This document shows, in pieces, positions 1-9,038 of a stretch of 64,000 nucleotides of DNA; positions within the stretch are counted from its first letter, which is position 1; each line of letters begins with the position of its first letter. A program made the translations under genes and the position numbers. The stretch is from Vibrio neptunius (GTDB taxonomy: Bacteria; Pseudomonadota; Gammaproteobacteria; Enterobacterales; Vibrionaceae), in NCBI GenBank assembly GCA_019339365.1, contig CP079859.1, positions 248,001 through 312,000 of the forward strand, in the 5' to 3' direction. Below the pieces are notes generated by a model, which worked only from the letters and a program-made list of their open reading frames with translations, was not told where the DNA came from and did not search any database.

Positions 1-915
1 CAAGAGCCCCAAAATGCAAAACTTAAAACTAGCCAATATATATTTTTTAATGTCATTAGCACACCCAGTTGAGGAGAACTTAGGCAGGTAATATATAGAT
101 ATCGGTAGTGCAAAAAGCATATGAAAATAAAAGCCTATTTTATATAACCCCTCCCAATAACCAGCACTAGATTGGTCAATATGGGTTATTACTACAAACC
201 TTACTGTCATTAACATCATTGCCATAATGAACCCACTCAGAAATGATGTCAGGCCATATGAAAATAAACTAATCAACTGACGCCTATCAACACAAACAAG
301 GCTGACTTTGAAAAACTGGTAATTAAATGCACCTTTGTAGAAACATAAGAACAAAAAAAAGAACCCTATTTGACTTGTAATAAAGCCTAATATCGCACCT
401 GATATTCCATTAAAAATAGTTAATGTAACGACGCATATAGCAATAATCACATTAAGGAATATATTCAAAAATGAATATTCTTTGACTCTTCCCAATCCAT
501 TAAGTATAGATATAATATAAATATTAAAAGAATAAAATATCATCGAAAATGCTAGAAGAAAAAGGTGTTTTGAATATCCATCTGATAAAAAGAGAACTTT
601 AGAAAAATAACCATGAAATATAACTAATATTACAGAAACTACAATAGATAACACAGCCATAATAAGAACAGCATTACTTCTAACAGCTAGATGCTCTCTC
701 TCATTTTTGGACTTAGCAATATTTGATACGACTCCGGTTTGAATAGAGCCATTTGCAATGCTACAAAGCAGGCCAGTTGAGTTTTGAAACTGGCCAATCA
801 GCGCAAGACCAGATGGCCCTAGATATACTGCTATAACTTTATTTATAGCGATACCGGATAAGACTTTTATAGCTGTTTGTAAGCCAGTCCAGAAAAAGGC
901 TTTCTTAATATTCAT
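1..915 (-). CDS. O-antigen flippase Wzx (WzxE-like), 3' end outside window
   Basis: The minus strand is open from an ATG at 915 to the left edge (305 codons, no stop). The protein begins [13 protein letters not shown] and alternates hydrophobic stretches with short loops, as in the MATE-like polysaccharide transporters; the N-terminal region with [14 protein letters not shown] is typical of WzxE/O-antigen translocases. Such proteins flip undecaprenyl-diphosphate-linked repeat units across the inner membrane. The start overlaps the end of the upstream aminotransferase gene by 11 bases, so the two are probably translationally coupled in the same minus-strand operon. The region is AT-rich, as is usual for O-antigen clusters. 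The family is clear; the substrate cannot be told. Confidence 0.8.
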   Translation of the reverse strand, partial: MNIKKAFFWTGLQTAIKVLSGIAINKVIAVYLGPSGLALIGQFQNSTGLLCSIANGSIQTGVVSNIAKSKNEREHLAVRSNAVLIMAVLSIVVSVILVIFHGYFSKVLFLSDGYSKHLFLLAFSMIFYSFNIYIISILNGLGRVKEYSFLNIFLNVIIAICVVTLTIFNGISGAILGFITSQIGFFFLFLCFYKGAFNYQFFKVSLVCVDRRQLISLFSYGLTSFLSGFIMAMMLMTVRFVVITHIDQSSAGYWEGLYKIGFYFHMLFALPISIYYLPKFSSTGCANDIKKYILASFKFCILGLL

Positions 916-2001
916 TTAGTACTTGTATAATTCGACTTACTTGTTCTTCATCTAAAACAGGGCTAATCGGAATTGACACTACTGTTTCGTGCAGCCTATC
1001 TGAAATAGGAAGTTCTTGATTAAAAACACCGCAATAAGCTTGTTGTCTATGGGGAGGAATCGGGTAGTGAACCATCGAGGCTACATCGTTTTCATCAAGA
1101 AAATCTGTAAACTCTTGCCTATTATCAACTCTAACAACAAATAAGTGCCATACATGTAAAGATGAATCACTAACACTCGGTAGCTTGATTTTCGGGTTAA
1201 TGACTTCATTTAAATAGCGACTTGCTACACATCTTCTAGAATAAGTGTCTTGATCTAGATACGCCAACTTGACTTGTAACATAGCTGCTTGAATTTCATC
1301 CAATCTGCTATTAACACCAGTATACTTGTTTTCGTATTTCTTGTGAGAACCATAGTTACGGAGAGCAAGCATAACATGATATAGCTCTTCATCATCGGTA
1401 ATGATTGCACCTGCATCTCCTAAAGCACCGAGATTTTTCCCTGGATAAAAACTAAATGCTCCGGCATGTCCCCATGAGCCACATTTTCTACCTTTTAGTT
1501 CTGCCCCATGTGACTGAGCACAATCTTCAAGAACGAGTAAATTATACTCATCGGATAGCTCCATTATTTCATCCATCGGACAGATGAGGCCATAGAGATG
1601 GACAGGAAGAATAGCTTTAGTATTTTCAGTAATTAGTTCTTCGATACTACTTCTATTTATATTTAAAGTTATTTCATCAGGCTCTGCTAGTACTGGAGTC
1701 AAGCCATTTTCTGTGATGGCTAAAATCGAGGCGATATAAGTATTTGATGGTACAATCACTTCATCGCCAGCCTTCAGTTTTCCAAGCTCTTTCCAAGCTC
1801 TTAAAGTCAAAGTCAGAGCATCCAACCCATTGGCAACTCCTATGCAGTATTTAGAGCCGTTGTACTGAGAAAAGTCGCTTTCAAATTGCTCTAGCTCTTT
1901 GCCCATAATATACCAGCCTGAATCTATAACCCTCTTGCATGCCTCTTTCAAATCCATGTGGTATTGAGAGTTAATTTTTTTAAATCTAGAAACGGGATCA
2001 T
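905..2001 (-). CDS. fdtB: dTDP-3-keto-6-deoxyhexose aminotransferase (FdtB/QdtB type), frame broken near N-terminus
   Basis: PLP-dependent DegT/DnrJ/EryC1 sugar aminotransferase that adds the 3-amino group to a dTDP-3-keto-6-deoxyhexose. Visible motifs are [15 protein letters not shown], the acidic EDCAQSHGA and the PLP-lysine segment [14 protein letters not shown]. The open frame from the ATG at 1957 begins [19 protein letters not shown], which lacks the usual start of this family. The DNA just upstream (ATG at 2001) encodes MIPFLDL, the classic N-terminus, but in another frame: the A7 run (T7 on the plus strand, 1975-1981) would have to be A8 to join them. The full protein would be about 365 residues, the family length. 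Neighbours fdtA and fdtC plus rmlA/rmlB fix the pathway as Fuc3NAc or Qui3NAc; which sugar is not resolved. Confidence 0.8.
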
Positions 2002-2007
2002 GATTGC

Positions 2008-2469
2008 TTATTCCTCAATATATCGCATGATTCTTGCTGGGTTACCTAGAACTATAGCTTTGGCTGGTACATTCTTAGTGACGACAGAGCCTGCTCCAAT
2101 CATAGCTTCTTTTCCTATTGTCACTCCTGGGAGTATAGTAGCATTTGCTCCGATAGAAGCTCCAGATTGTATCAGAATATTGGAAAATGACTCCGGGTAC
2201 TTCTTAGAACGAGGATACTTGTCATTGGTAAAAGTAACGTTTGGACCAATAAACACATCGTCTTCCAATGTTATCCCATCCCACAAATAGACCCCGCTCT
2301 TTAGCGTAACCCGGTCACCTAATCGAACATCATTCTCAATAAATGTATGAGCGCATATATTACAATCATTACCAATTTCTGCGCCTTCAAGGACAACCGA
2401 AAACTGCCAGATTGTAGTCCCTTGCCCTATAGCACTGCTAGCTACGTCACTTAATGGATGAATTTTCAC
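2008..2469 (-). CDS. fdtC: dTDP-3-amino-3,6-dideoxyhexose N-acetyltransferase (FdtC/QdtC-like)
   Basis: A 153-residue left-handed beta-helix acyltransferase built of hexapeptide repeats (for example [39 protein letters not shown]). Proteins of this kind acetylate the 3-amino group of dTDP-Fuc3N or dTDP-Qui3N using acetyl-CoA, giving the N-acetylated sugar nucleotide used for O-antigen assembly. The gene overlaps the 3' end of the ketoisomerase gene by 23 bases and ends only 6 bases before the aminotransferase N-terminal codons, so the three enzymes form one tight operon. The assignment rests on the fold and on this context; the exact sugar is inferred. Confidence 0.75.
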   Translation of the reverse strand: MKIHPLSDVASSAIGQGTTIWQFSVVLEGAEIGNDCNICAHTFIENDVRLGDRVTLKSGVYLWDGITLEDDVFIGPNVTFTNDKYPRSKKYPESFSNILIQSGASIGANATILPGVTIGKEAMIGAGSVVTKNVPAKAIVLGNPARIMRYIEE

Positions 2470-2866
2470 CTTTAACCTCTTCTAGAAAGCAATTGTAGTC
2501 ACGTATATAATCCGACTCTTGGTACATATCACTTGCCAAAACCAATAGGACACAATCTTTCGAAAAACTTCTCATCTCATGCCATTGCATCACATCTATT
2601 AGCAACCCTTTGGATTGTGAGTTCAAATTGACCTCTATCTTGTGTGAGCCATCATCCATCAGGATGTTGCAAGAACCACTTAAACATATTGCCACTTGAA
2701 CCAGCTTTCTATGAGCATGAAAGCCGCGTGGTAAGTCAGGACTTAAGTTGTATAAATAGTAAACTCTTTTTATCGCGAAAGGGATATTCCTATTTGACTC
2801 CAATGCAACTAAGCACCCTCTTTCATCCCCAATTTCTTTAAAATCAATCCACTGAATTAAGCTCAC
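2447..2866 (-). CDS. fdtA: dTDP-4-keto-6-deoxyglucose 3,4-ketoisomerase (FdtA/QdtA, WxcM-like cupin)
   Basis: A 139-residue single-domain cupin of the FdtA/QdtA/WxcM family, which moves the keto group of dTDP-4-keto-6-deoxyglucose from C4 to C3. Family landmarks are [12 protein letters not shown] near the start and [10 protein letters not shown], whose paired histidines are the catalytic residues in characterised members. It follows rmlA with one base between them and overlaps the acetyltransferase gene. Whether the product has galacto (FdtA) or gluco (QdtA) configuration cannot be decided by eye; the fdtA name is used for convenience. Confidence 0.78.
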   Translation of the reverse strand: MSLIQWIDFKEIGDERGCLVALESNRNIPFAIKRVYYLYNLSPDLPRGFHAHRKLVQVAICLSGSCNILMDDGSHKIEVNLNSQSKGLLIDVMQWHEMRSFSKDCVLLVLASDMYQESDYIRDYNCFLEEVKGENSSIK

Positions 2867-2867
2867 C

Positions 2868-3743
2868 CTATTTACCCTTTCCTTCTAATAATGACAGCAA
2901 ATATTGACCATATTCATTCTTAGATAGAGCTTCTCCAGCACGCCTAAGTTCTTTGTCAGTTAACCATCCCTGCCTCCAGGCAATTTCCTCAAGACAAGCT
3001 ACTTTTAAACCTTGAACATTTTCAATCGTTTCTACAAAAGAAGACGCTTCATGAAGGCTAGAGTGCGTACCTGTATCAAGCCAAGCAAACCCTCTTCCTA
3101 GAAGCTCAACACTTAACTTGCTCTTCGAAAGATAAATCTGATTGAGGCTGGTAATCTCCAACTCTCCACGTAAAGAAGGCTCAACTCGTTTAGCAAACTC
3201 TACAACATTATTATCATAGAAATATAAGCCCGTAACGGCGTAGTTAGACTTTGGGAGACTAGGTTTTTCTTCTAGAGAGATTGCACGCATATTCTCATCG
3301 AACTCAACGACACCAAAACGCTCAGGGTCTTTGACTTTGTAACCAAAAACTACTGCCCCATCAGTCAATTCAGCAGCTTGTCTTAGCTTAGGCGAAAATC
3401 CTTGGCCGTAAAATACGTTATCTCCTAGAACTAAGCAAACCGAGTCATCACCAATAAATTTTTCACCAATAATAAATGCTTGAGCAAGGCCATCAGGTGT
3501 CGGCTGAACAGCATATTGGATATCGATACCAAAGTCAGAACCATCGCCAAGCAAGCGCTCGAAACTTTGTTGTTCCTCCGGGGTGGTGATAACCAGAATA
3601 TCTCGAATACCTGCTAGCATTAGTACAGAAAGAGGGTAGTAGATCATCGGTTTATCATAAACTGGCAAAAGTTGCTTAGAAACGCCACGTGTAATCGGAT
3701 AAAGTCGAGTTCCAGAACCTCCCGCAAGAATTATACCTTTCAT
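2868..3743 (-). CDS. rfbA: glucose-1-phosphate thymidylyltransferase RmlA/RfbA
   Basis: Joins dTTP and glucose-1-phosphate to give dTDP-glucose, the entry step for dTDP-deoxysugars. The N-terminal signature [16 protein letters not shown] and the following [18 protein letters not shown], then [10 protein letters not shown] and [10 protein letters not shown], are diagnostic, and 291 residues is the family length. It overlaps the rmlB stop by 4 bases (ATGA), consistent with translational coupling. There is no rmlC or rmlD in the window; the pathway continues through the ketoisomerase and aminotransferase genes instead of to rhamnose. Confidence 0.95.
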   Translation of the reverse strand: MKGIILAGGSGTRLYPITRGVSKQLLPVYDKPMIYYPLSVLMLAGIRDILVITTPEEQQSFERLLGDGSDFGIDIQYAVQPTPDGLAQAFIIGEKFIGDDSVCLVLGDNVFYGQGFSPKLRQAAELTDGAVVFGYKVKDPERFGVVEFDENMRAISLEEKPSLPKSNYAVTGLYFYDNNVVEFAKRVEPSLRGELEITSLNQIYLSKSKLSVELLGRGFAWLDTGTHSSLHEASSFVETIENVQGLKVACLEEIAWRQGWLTDKELRRAGEALSKNEYGQYLLSLLEGKGK

Positions 3744-4807
3744 TTGTCACCCACTCCTAGCCTTTCTAGGGCATAAGAGCCGTCAAGAACTCGCTGCCAC
3801 CATTGCTTGTTATCCAGATACCATTCAACTGTTTTCCTAATGCCGGACTCAAAAGTTTCTTTTGGTTCCCAATTCAGGTCATTAGAAATTTTAGCTGCGT
3901 CAATTGCATATCGTATATCATGCCCGGGCCGATCTTTAACATAAGTAATAAGAGACTCATAAGACGCTATACCAATATTATTGCTTGGAATAAACTCCTC
4001 GAGTAAAGAACAGATTGTTCTCACCACCTCAATATTCGTCTTCTCGTTATGACCACCTATATTATAGGTTTCACCGACTTTACCTTCAGTCACAACTTTA
4101 TATAGTGCACGAGCATGATCCTCAACATATAGCCAATCTCGAACCTGCAAACCGTCACCATATACAGGAATGCTTTGCCCTGATAAGGCATTCAAAATAA
4201 CTAGTGGAATTAATTTCTCTGGGAAATGGTAAGGACCATAGTTGTTAGAACAGTTTGTCACTATGGTTGGTAAACCATACGTGCGTTGCCAAGCTCGTGC
4301 TAAGTGATCACTAGATGCTTTTGATGCTGAATAGGGACTACTAGGGGCATAAGGTGTTGTCTCCGTGAACAAGCAATCTGTAGATTTAAGATCCCCAAAT
4401 ACTTCATCAGTGGATATATGATGAAAACGGAATAATCTTTTCTCGTCTTGTTCTAGATTCGTCCAGTATTTCCTAGCAACCTCTAGTAATGTATATGTCC
4501 CAATAATATTAGTTTCTATAAATACCGCAGGGCCATCAATTGAACGGTCAACATGTGACTCTGCAGCCAAATGCATTACCGCTGTTGGTCTGTACTGCTC
4601 AAACACTCTCTCCAAGTCATTACGTTCACAAATATTAACTTGTTCGAAGAAGTATCGGTCGCTTGATTCTATATCTTTAAGTGACTCTAAGTTCCCGGCA
4701 TAAGTCAAACAATCAACATTTATGACACTATCAGATGTATTTGATATTATATTGCGAATTACTGCGCTACCAATAAAGCCAGCGCCACCTGTCACTAATA
4801 TTTTCAT
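3740..4807 (-). CDS. rfbB: dTDP-glucose 4,6-dehydratase RmlB/RfbB
   Basis: Short-chain dehydrogenase/reductase superfamily enzyme that converts dTDP-glucose to dTDP-4-keto-6-deoxyglucose. Visible features are the NAD-binding [12 protein letters not shown], the [12 protein letters not shown] segment, the [11 protein letters not shown] active-site region and [11 protein letters not shown] with the catalytic Tyr-x3-Lys. The first in-frame ATG is at 4822, but the ATG at 4807 gives the standard start [14 protein letters not shown] and avoids overlapping the upstream kdsB-like gene, so 4807 is preferred. The protein then has 355 residues, the usual length. Confidence 0.95.
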   Translation of the reverse strand: MKILVTGGAGFIGSAVIRNIISNTSDSVINVDCLTYAGNLESLKDIESSDRYFFEQVNICERNDLERVFEQYRPTAVMHLAAESHVDRSIDGPAVFIETNIIGTYTLLEVARKYWTNLEQDEKRLFRFHHISTDEVFGDLKSTDCLFTETTPYAPSSPYSASKASSDHLARAWQRTYGLPTIVTNCSNNYGPYHFPEKLIPLVILNALSGQSIPVYGDGLQVRDWLYVEDHARALYKVVTEGKVGETYNIGGHNEKTNIEVVRTICSLLEEFIPSNNIGIASYESLITYVKDRPGHDIRYAIDAAKISNDLNWEPKETFESGIRKTVEWYLDNKQWWQRVLDGSYALERLGVGDK

Positions 4808-4815
4808 CTTAATTC

Positions 4816-5565
4816 CTAACAATTAAATTTTAATGCAGTTTCTAGCTTCTGACACACTGCACTTAAATCACTTGGCACATCAACAGCAAGGGAGCCCGAC
4901 TCGACTTCAACCATATCAACCACATAATCTGATTCCAGAAAGCGTAAAATCTCAATGTCTTCAACTTGTTCGTGGTGAGTCTTTACTTTATTACTGTAAA
5001 AAAACGCTAACTGTTCCTTTGAGAAAGCGTAAATACACACCTGCTTGTAACCCAAATGATGTTCACCCGTTTTAGTTTGAGGTATACCTGCTCGGCTCAT
5101 GTAAAGCAGCTTACCAGATTGGCTGAAAGTAACTTTAGGCACCGTAAAAGATCGAAACTCTTGCTCTGAAGTAATAGCACACATTGCATTTGTTACATTG
5201 CCACTCTTCATGAAGGCCCTAATCACCTTATTAATATCATCTGGATTGATAAGTGGTTCATCACCTTGCACATTAACGATAAAATCACAGTCAAGCTGTA
5301 AGTTGGCTTCTGCAAGTCTATCTGTACCCGTTAAGCACTCAGGACTTGTCATAACAACTCGACCACCAAAATTCTCAACAGTATGCTGGATGCGAGCATC
5401 ATCGGTCGCAACATATACTTTTTCTCGCCCCACAGCTAGGCAGCAACGCTCCCATACGTGTTGTATCATTGGCTTTCCACAGATATCGACCAATGGCTTG
5501 CCTGGGAATCGGCTTGATTCGTAACGTGCTGGAATGACGACAGCAAAGGTTTTCTCATTGCTCAT
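4816..5565 (-). CDS. KdsB-like CMP-ulosonate cytidylyltransferase
   Basis: A 249-residue member of the KdsB family (CTP:3-deoxy-manno-octulosonate cytidylyltransferase). It has the CTP-binding start [30 protein letters not shown] and [10 protein letters not shown]. Every Gram-negative cell has a housekeeping kdsB, normally beside lpxK; a second copy inside an O-antigen cluster usually activates a special ulosonic acid. Here it lies 2 bases from an HAD phosphatase gene, which in turn overlaps a pyruvate-type aldolase gene, suggesting that it activates the product of those two enzymes. The family is certain; the substrate is inferred and could simply be Kdo. Confidence 0.8.
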   Translation of the reverse strand: MSNEKTFAVVIPARYESSRFPGKPLVDICGKPMIQHVWERCCLAVGREKVYVATDDARIQHTVENFGGRVVMTSPECLTGTDRLAEANLQLDCDFIVNVQGDEPLINPDDINKVIRAFMKSGNVTNAMCAITSEQEFRSFTVPKVTFSQSGKLLYMSRAGIPQTKTGEHHLGYKQVCIYAFSKEQLAFFYSNKVKTHHEQVEDIEILRFLESDYVVDMVEVESGSLAVDVPSDLSAVCQKLETALKFNC

Positions 5566-5567
5566 GA

Positions 5568-6227
5568 CTAGAATCTCACAGTTGAAAAATCATCGATAAT
5601 CAAGTGTTGTTGCATGTAACATCGCTCAATCATCTTCTCTTTTACATTTGAATAAGGCGCGTAAAACACAAAGTCAATATGATTCTGCTGGGCTGACAAT
5701 AAATCGGATTCAGCGTCACCAAACATCACTGCATTTGTGTTCTGTTCTTGAGCAAGAACACGACGGATAAGCTCTGCTTTCGGCGTGGGCGAGCCAAAAA
5801 CACCATCAAAGTGAGTATCGAGACCTCTCTGGACAAAAACATCTCTTAGCTCACTTTGCTCAGAGCCACTTGCGACGTATCGTTTACCTTTACACTGCGC
5901 AAGAAACGACATAAAGCCGGGTGTCACCTGTGCCGTTAAGTATAAGATTCGGCACTGTTCGGAGAAGTCTGACAAAACAAGTTGCTCTAGTTTACTTCTT
6001 TCTTCTTCTTCAATAGTGAAGATGTTATCCAGAAAGTGGGCAACATGATGAAAGCGAGATTTCCCAAAGTTATGGCGGAAATACTCGACACACTCCGCGA
6101 TAAGGTCTTGAGATGAAAAATGCGCCTCCAGCGCATTTTTCATAGCTTCGATTTTCAATTGATTGGAGTCTAAAATCACACCATCACAATCAAAAATGTA
6201 TACCTCATATTCACTTAGTCGGTGCAT
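5568..6227 (-). CDS. HAD-superfamily phosphatase, probably sugar phosphate
   Basis: A 219-residue haloacid dehalogenase-type hydrolase. It has the nucleophile motif FDCDGVILDSN near residue 13, a helical cap, motif II VASGSEQSEL, a lysine in TPKAELIRRVL and the acidic motif VMFGDAESDLLSA. The layout is that of subfamily IA phosphatases of the phosphoglycolate/beta-phosphoglucomutase type. Its start overlaps the upstream aldolase gene by 17 bases and a KdsB-like gene follows 2 bases later, so it may dephosphorylate an ulosonic acid phosphate before activation, the step KdsC performs for Kdo. That role is inference from context. Confidence 0.7.
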   Translation of the reverse strand: MHRLSEYEVYIFDCDGVILDSNQLKIEAMKNALEAHFSSQDLIAECVEYFRHNFGKSRFHHVAHFLDNIFTIEEEERSKLEQLVLSDFSEQCRILYLTAQVTPGFMSFLAQCKGKRYVASGSEQSELRDVFVQRGLDTHFDGVFGSPTPKAELIRRVLAQEQNTNAVMFGDAESDLLSAQQNHIDFVFYAPYSNVKEKMIERCYMQQHLIIDDFSTVRF

Positions 6228-7830
6228 AAACAGAGCCTTTAGCGATAGGGTAACTCGTTGGGGTCAAAGAGGTAATTTCTAGACTTTTCTCATGAGCGTG
6301 GTAAAGATTCAGGATCTCCACCATCTCTTGCTGACGAACATCATCTTGAGCATAACCATCAAAACCAATCACGGAAATGGAATTCACTGTTGACTCTAGT
6401 AAAGCTCCAAGAACATATGCCGTTGTAATATCGTATGGTACAGTCGTGTGGGTGCCTTGAATCGCAAATTTCTCTTTTACGACCTCTAGTCCATAATCAA
6501 TCAAGCTCACACCTTCAAACTCTGACAGTTCAGTAGATGTGAAACGGCATTTGGGTAGGATAACGGGCTTATCTAAACTCTTGTAAGATTTTGATTCTGA
6601 CAAGAATTTTGAGTTGTGAGAAATTACATAGTAATCAATTAGATCAGGGGCAACGTGCGCAGTTGTATTAATTGAGATCACAACTGGCTGAGTGTTCTTA
6701 ATGTACGCCTCAATCGCTGACGCATATTTCTCTGTATTTGGAGCATTAGCAATGATGAGTACATTTTTACCATCAAAAAGCCCTTGTACATCTTGGCTTC
6801 CGGTCACTTCAGCTTTGCTGCCCGAGAAACTCAACGCAGTATCGAGTACCGCACCGTTATACGACGTCGTACCCTCTAAGTTACTAAGGTAGTCTATCGC
6901 ACCAATGATTTCATCTGTTCCGTAGTGTGTACTAGACAACAGGTTTTGAATATAAGTAGGGTGTACATCATTCTGAGCACCCAAGAAATACAGCAAGTTA
7001 CTGCCCCAACCGTATTCTTTTTGCATCGCTTCAAAGTGTCGGATAACCAGTTCATAAATTGGCTTTGGATGGTACTTAGAGTCCCCTTTATCTAAGTAAG
7101 CAAGTAGACTTTCAGTTTGGGTATTACCGGCTCCACGTCCCATACCTGTCACGGTTGTATCTAGCCAAGAAACACCAGCTTCCATTGCTGAAAGAGTATT
7201 ATCTAAGCCTTTCCCCATATTGTTGTGCGTATGGATACCCATAGGGCCAGACCAGTGAGTTCGGAGTGCGGTTGCAATACGCTGAACCTCTTGACCATCC
7301 ATGTTGCCCAATGAATCAGCAAAGTACAGGAGATCTAAGCCTTCCCAACTTGCAGCTTGACGTGCTTTGTCTGCAATCACGTCGTCCGGCTTGCCTCCGG
7401 CTTGCATTAGGTTGAAACCTACGATGTAGCCCAGTTTTTTTAGTTTAGCAACGATAGGTGCTGAGAGCTCGACTTCGTTAAAATGAGCAGCAACTCGAAC
7501 GAGTTCAATTTTACTGTCAGTCGCTGGTACAAATAGCGTATCAATCGCTTCTTCAATTGACATACCAGACTCAAGAATGGTCTTAGCATCAACCATCACA
7601 CCGTAGGTTGGCCCCTCAGGTAAGGTCAAAGTATTGATGAAATCTTCAGTCGTATAAGCGAATGCACCTAAGAAACCCGACTTGGCAAAGTTACGTAAGC
7701 CTAGTTCAACGTAGTCAATACCGGCACTTGCGACACTATTAAGATATTGAGTTACGACTTCAGGAGCGAAGTCCCAGTTGTTGTAATAGCCACCGTCTCG
7801 AAGGGTGCAATCTAAAACGAAAAAACTCAT
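6211..7830 (-). CDS. HMGL/DmpG-like aldolase fused to an unassigned C-terminal domain
   Basis: A 539-residue protein. The first about 300 residues are a DRE-TIM metallolyase: LDCTLRDGGYYNNWDF carries the catalytic Arg-Asp pair, and MGIHTHNNMGKGLDNT the metal-binding HxH. It resembles 4-hydroxy-2-oxovalerate aldolases, which join or split pyruvate and an aldehyde. From about residue 340 there is a second alpha/beta domain beginning KNVLIIANAPNTEKYA that I do not recognise; it looks Rossmann-like. The start is set at 7830 because GGAGAGA lies 8 bases upstream and the protein then opens MSFFVLDCTLRDGG; an ATG at 7863 adds 11 residues without support. It probably makes a 2-keto-3-deoxy acid for the next two genes. 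Confidence 0.7.
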   Translation of the reverse strand: MSFFVLDCTLRDGGYYNNWDFAPEVVTQYLNSVASAGIDYVELGLRNFAKSGFLGAFAYTTEDFINTLTLPEGPTYGVMVDAKTILESGMSIEEAIDTLFVPATDSKIELVRVAAHFNEVELSAPIVAKLKKLGYIVGFNLMQAGGKPDDVIADKARQAASWEGLDLLYFADSLGNMDGQEVQRIATALRTHWSGPMGIHTHNNMGKGLDNTLSAMEAGVSWLDTTVTGMGRGAGNTQTESLLAYLDKGDSKYHPKPIYELVIRHFEAMQKEYGWGSNLLYFLGAQNDVHPTYIQNLLSSTHYGTDEIIGAIDYLSNLEGTTSYNGAVLDTALSFSGSKAEVTGSQDVQGLFDGKNVLIIANAPNTEKYASAIEAYIKNTQPVVISINTTAHVAPDLIDYYVISHNSKFLSESKSYKSLDKPVILPKCRFTSTELSEFEGVSLIDYGLEVVKEKFAIQGTHTTVPYDITTAYVLGALLESTVNSISVIGFDGYAQDDVRQQEMVEILNLYHAHEKSLEITSLTPTSYPIAKGSVYAPTK

Positions 7831-7975
7831 CAATCGTCTCTCCAAAAAAAAGTTATGAGTCATACGCTAATCAGTAAAACTTAAAATAAGATCATGCGAA
7901 TAAATATTACTAAGAGATATTTAAAATCTACATTGGAGTTTACTTTTTTAGATGCTAGCTTGCTACCCCTACGAC

Positions 7976-7984
7976 TGTTATAAT
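7976..7984 (+). promoter_or_regulatory. extended -10 promoter upstream of hldD
   Basis: TGTTATAAT matches an extended -10 (TGnTATAAT). It lies 33 bases before the hldD start in the divergent gap 7831-8017. No convincing -35 box is seen at the normal spacing, as is often true for extended -10 promoters. Confidence 0.45.
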
Positions 7985-8017
7985 TTGCGCACTCGCATAC
8001 ATAAAGGCAAATAAAGC

Positions 8018-8959
8018 ATGATCATCGTAACTGGCGGCGCTGGCATGATTGGCAGCAACATCATCAAACAGCTCAATGAGCAAGGCTACACCGATATTCT
8101 TGTCGTAGACAATCTAACCAATGGTCGCAAGTTCGAAAATTTAGTCGACTTGGACATAACCGACTACATGGACCGTGACGACTTTCTAACTCAGGTTATG
8201 GCCGGTGATGACTTCGGACCTATCGAAGCTGTCTTCCATCAAGGTGCATGCTCAGCGACTACTGAGTGGGATGGCAAGTATGTGATGCTTAATAACTATG
8301 AATACTCCAAAGAGCTTCTTCATTACTGCCTCGAGCGTGATATTCCTTTCCTATACGCCTCTTCTGCCGCAACTTACGGTGATACTGATACCTTTATCGA
8401 AGAGAAAAAGTACGAAGGCGCATTAAACGTATATGGTTACTCAAAACAGCAATTCGATAACTATGTTCGTCGTATCTGGCTTGATGCCAAGGAGCATGGA
8501 GAGAAACTATCTCAAGTAACAGGGTTCCGTTACTTCAATGTTTATGGCCCTCGCGAGCAGCACAAAGGCTCTATGGCTTCTGTAGCCTTTCACCTAAACA
8601 ACCAAATGAATGCAGGTGATAATCCAAAATTATTTGAGAGAAGTGAAGATTTTAAACGCGACTTTGTTTATGTGGGAGATGTTGCTGCTGTAAACCTTTG
8701 GTTTATGGAAAAAGGTAAGTCAGGTATTTTCAATTTAGGCACAGGTAATGCGGAATCTTTCGAAGAAGTAGCTAAAGCGGTGATTAAGTTCCATGGCAAA
8801 GGTGAAGTAGAGACTATTCCATTCCCTGAACATCTCAAAGGCGCATATCAAGAGTTCACCCAAGCAGACCTAACAAAACTTCGTTCTGCAGGCTGTGACC
8901 ACAAGTTCAAAACAGTCTCCGAAGGCGTCGCTGAATATATGCAGCAGATCAACAAGTAG
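8018..8959 (+). CDS. hldD: ADP-L-glycero-D-manno-heptose 6-epimerase HldD
   Basis: Inverts C6 of ADP-D-glycero-D-manno-heptose, giving the ADP-L,D-heptose that the heptosyltransferases in this window add to the LPS inner core. Seen are the NADP-binding [19 protein letters not shown], the family's [14 protein letters not shown], and the catalytic segment [16 protein letters not shown]. It has 313 residues, the usual length. In vibrios this gene marks the junction between the O-antigen cluster and the core region, which fits its position here. It has its own promoter region and a terminator directly downstream. Confidence 0.96.
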   Translation: MIIVTGGAGMIGSNIIKQLNEQGYTDILVVDNLTNGRKFENLVDLDITDYMDRDDFLTQVMAGDDFGPIEAVFHQGACSATTEWDGKYVMLNNYEYSKELLHYCLERDIPFLYASSAATYGDTDTFIEEKKYEGALNVYGYSKQQFDNYVRRIWLDAKEHGEKLSQVTGFRYFNVYGPREQHKGSMASVAFHLNNQMNAGDNPKLFERSEDFKRDFVYVGDVAAVNLWFMEKGKSGIFNLGTGNAESFEEVAKAVIKFHGKGEVETIPFPEHLKGAYQEFTQADLTKLRSAGCDHKFKTVSEGVAEYMQQINK

Positions 8960-8987
8960 CGTCAATTGTTTAAAGGTCTATTAAAAT

Positions 8988-9013
8988 AAGGTGGTTTACA
9001 TGCCACCTTTTTT
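8988..9013 (+). terminator. rho-independent terminator after hldD
   Basis: AAGGTGG (8988-8994), an 8-base loop and CCACCTT (9003-9009), followed by further T residues. It lies 29 bases after the hldD stop. Confidence 0.8.
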
Positions 9014-9038
9014 CTTCACCACCAGATAAAGGTAAGTT

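Noticed and set aside
905..2001. Phase variation as the general explanation for broken frames
   Set aside because: The same type of break occurs in recG, cysQ, radC and lipid A acyltransferases, which are not known to be phase variable; sequencing error explains all of them at once.
1958..2290. Plus-strand open frame opposite the acetyltransferase
   Set aside because: It is a shadow of the minus-strand acetyltransferase gene, without a family match or ribosome-binding site of its own.
4816..5565. Housekeeping kdsB
   Set aside because: It lies in an O-antigen operon next to an aldolase and HAD gene and not beside lpxK; a housekeeping role cannot be excluded but context argues for a dedicated copy.
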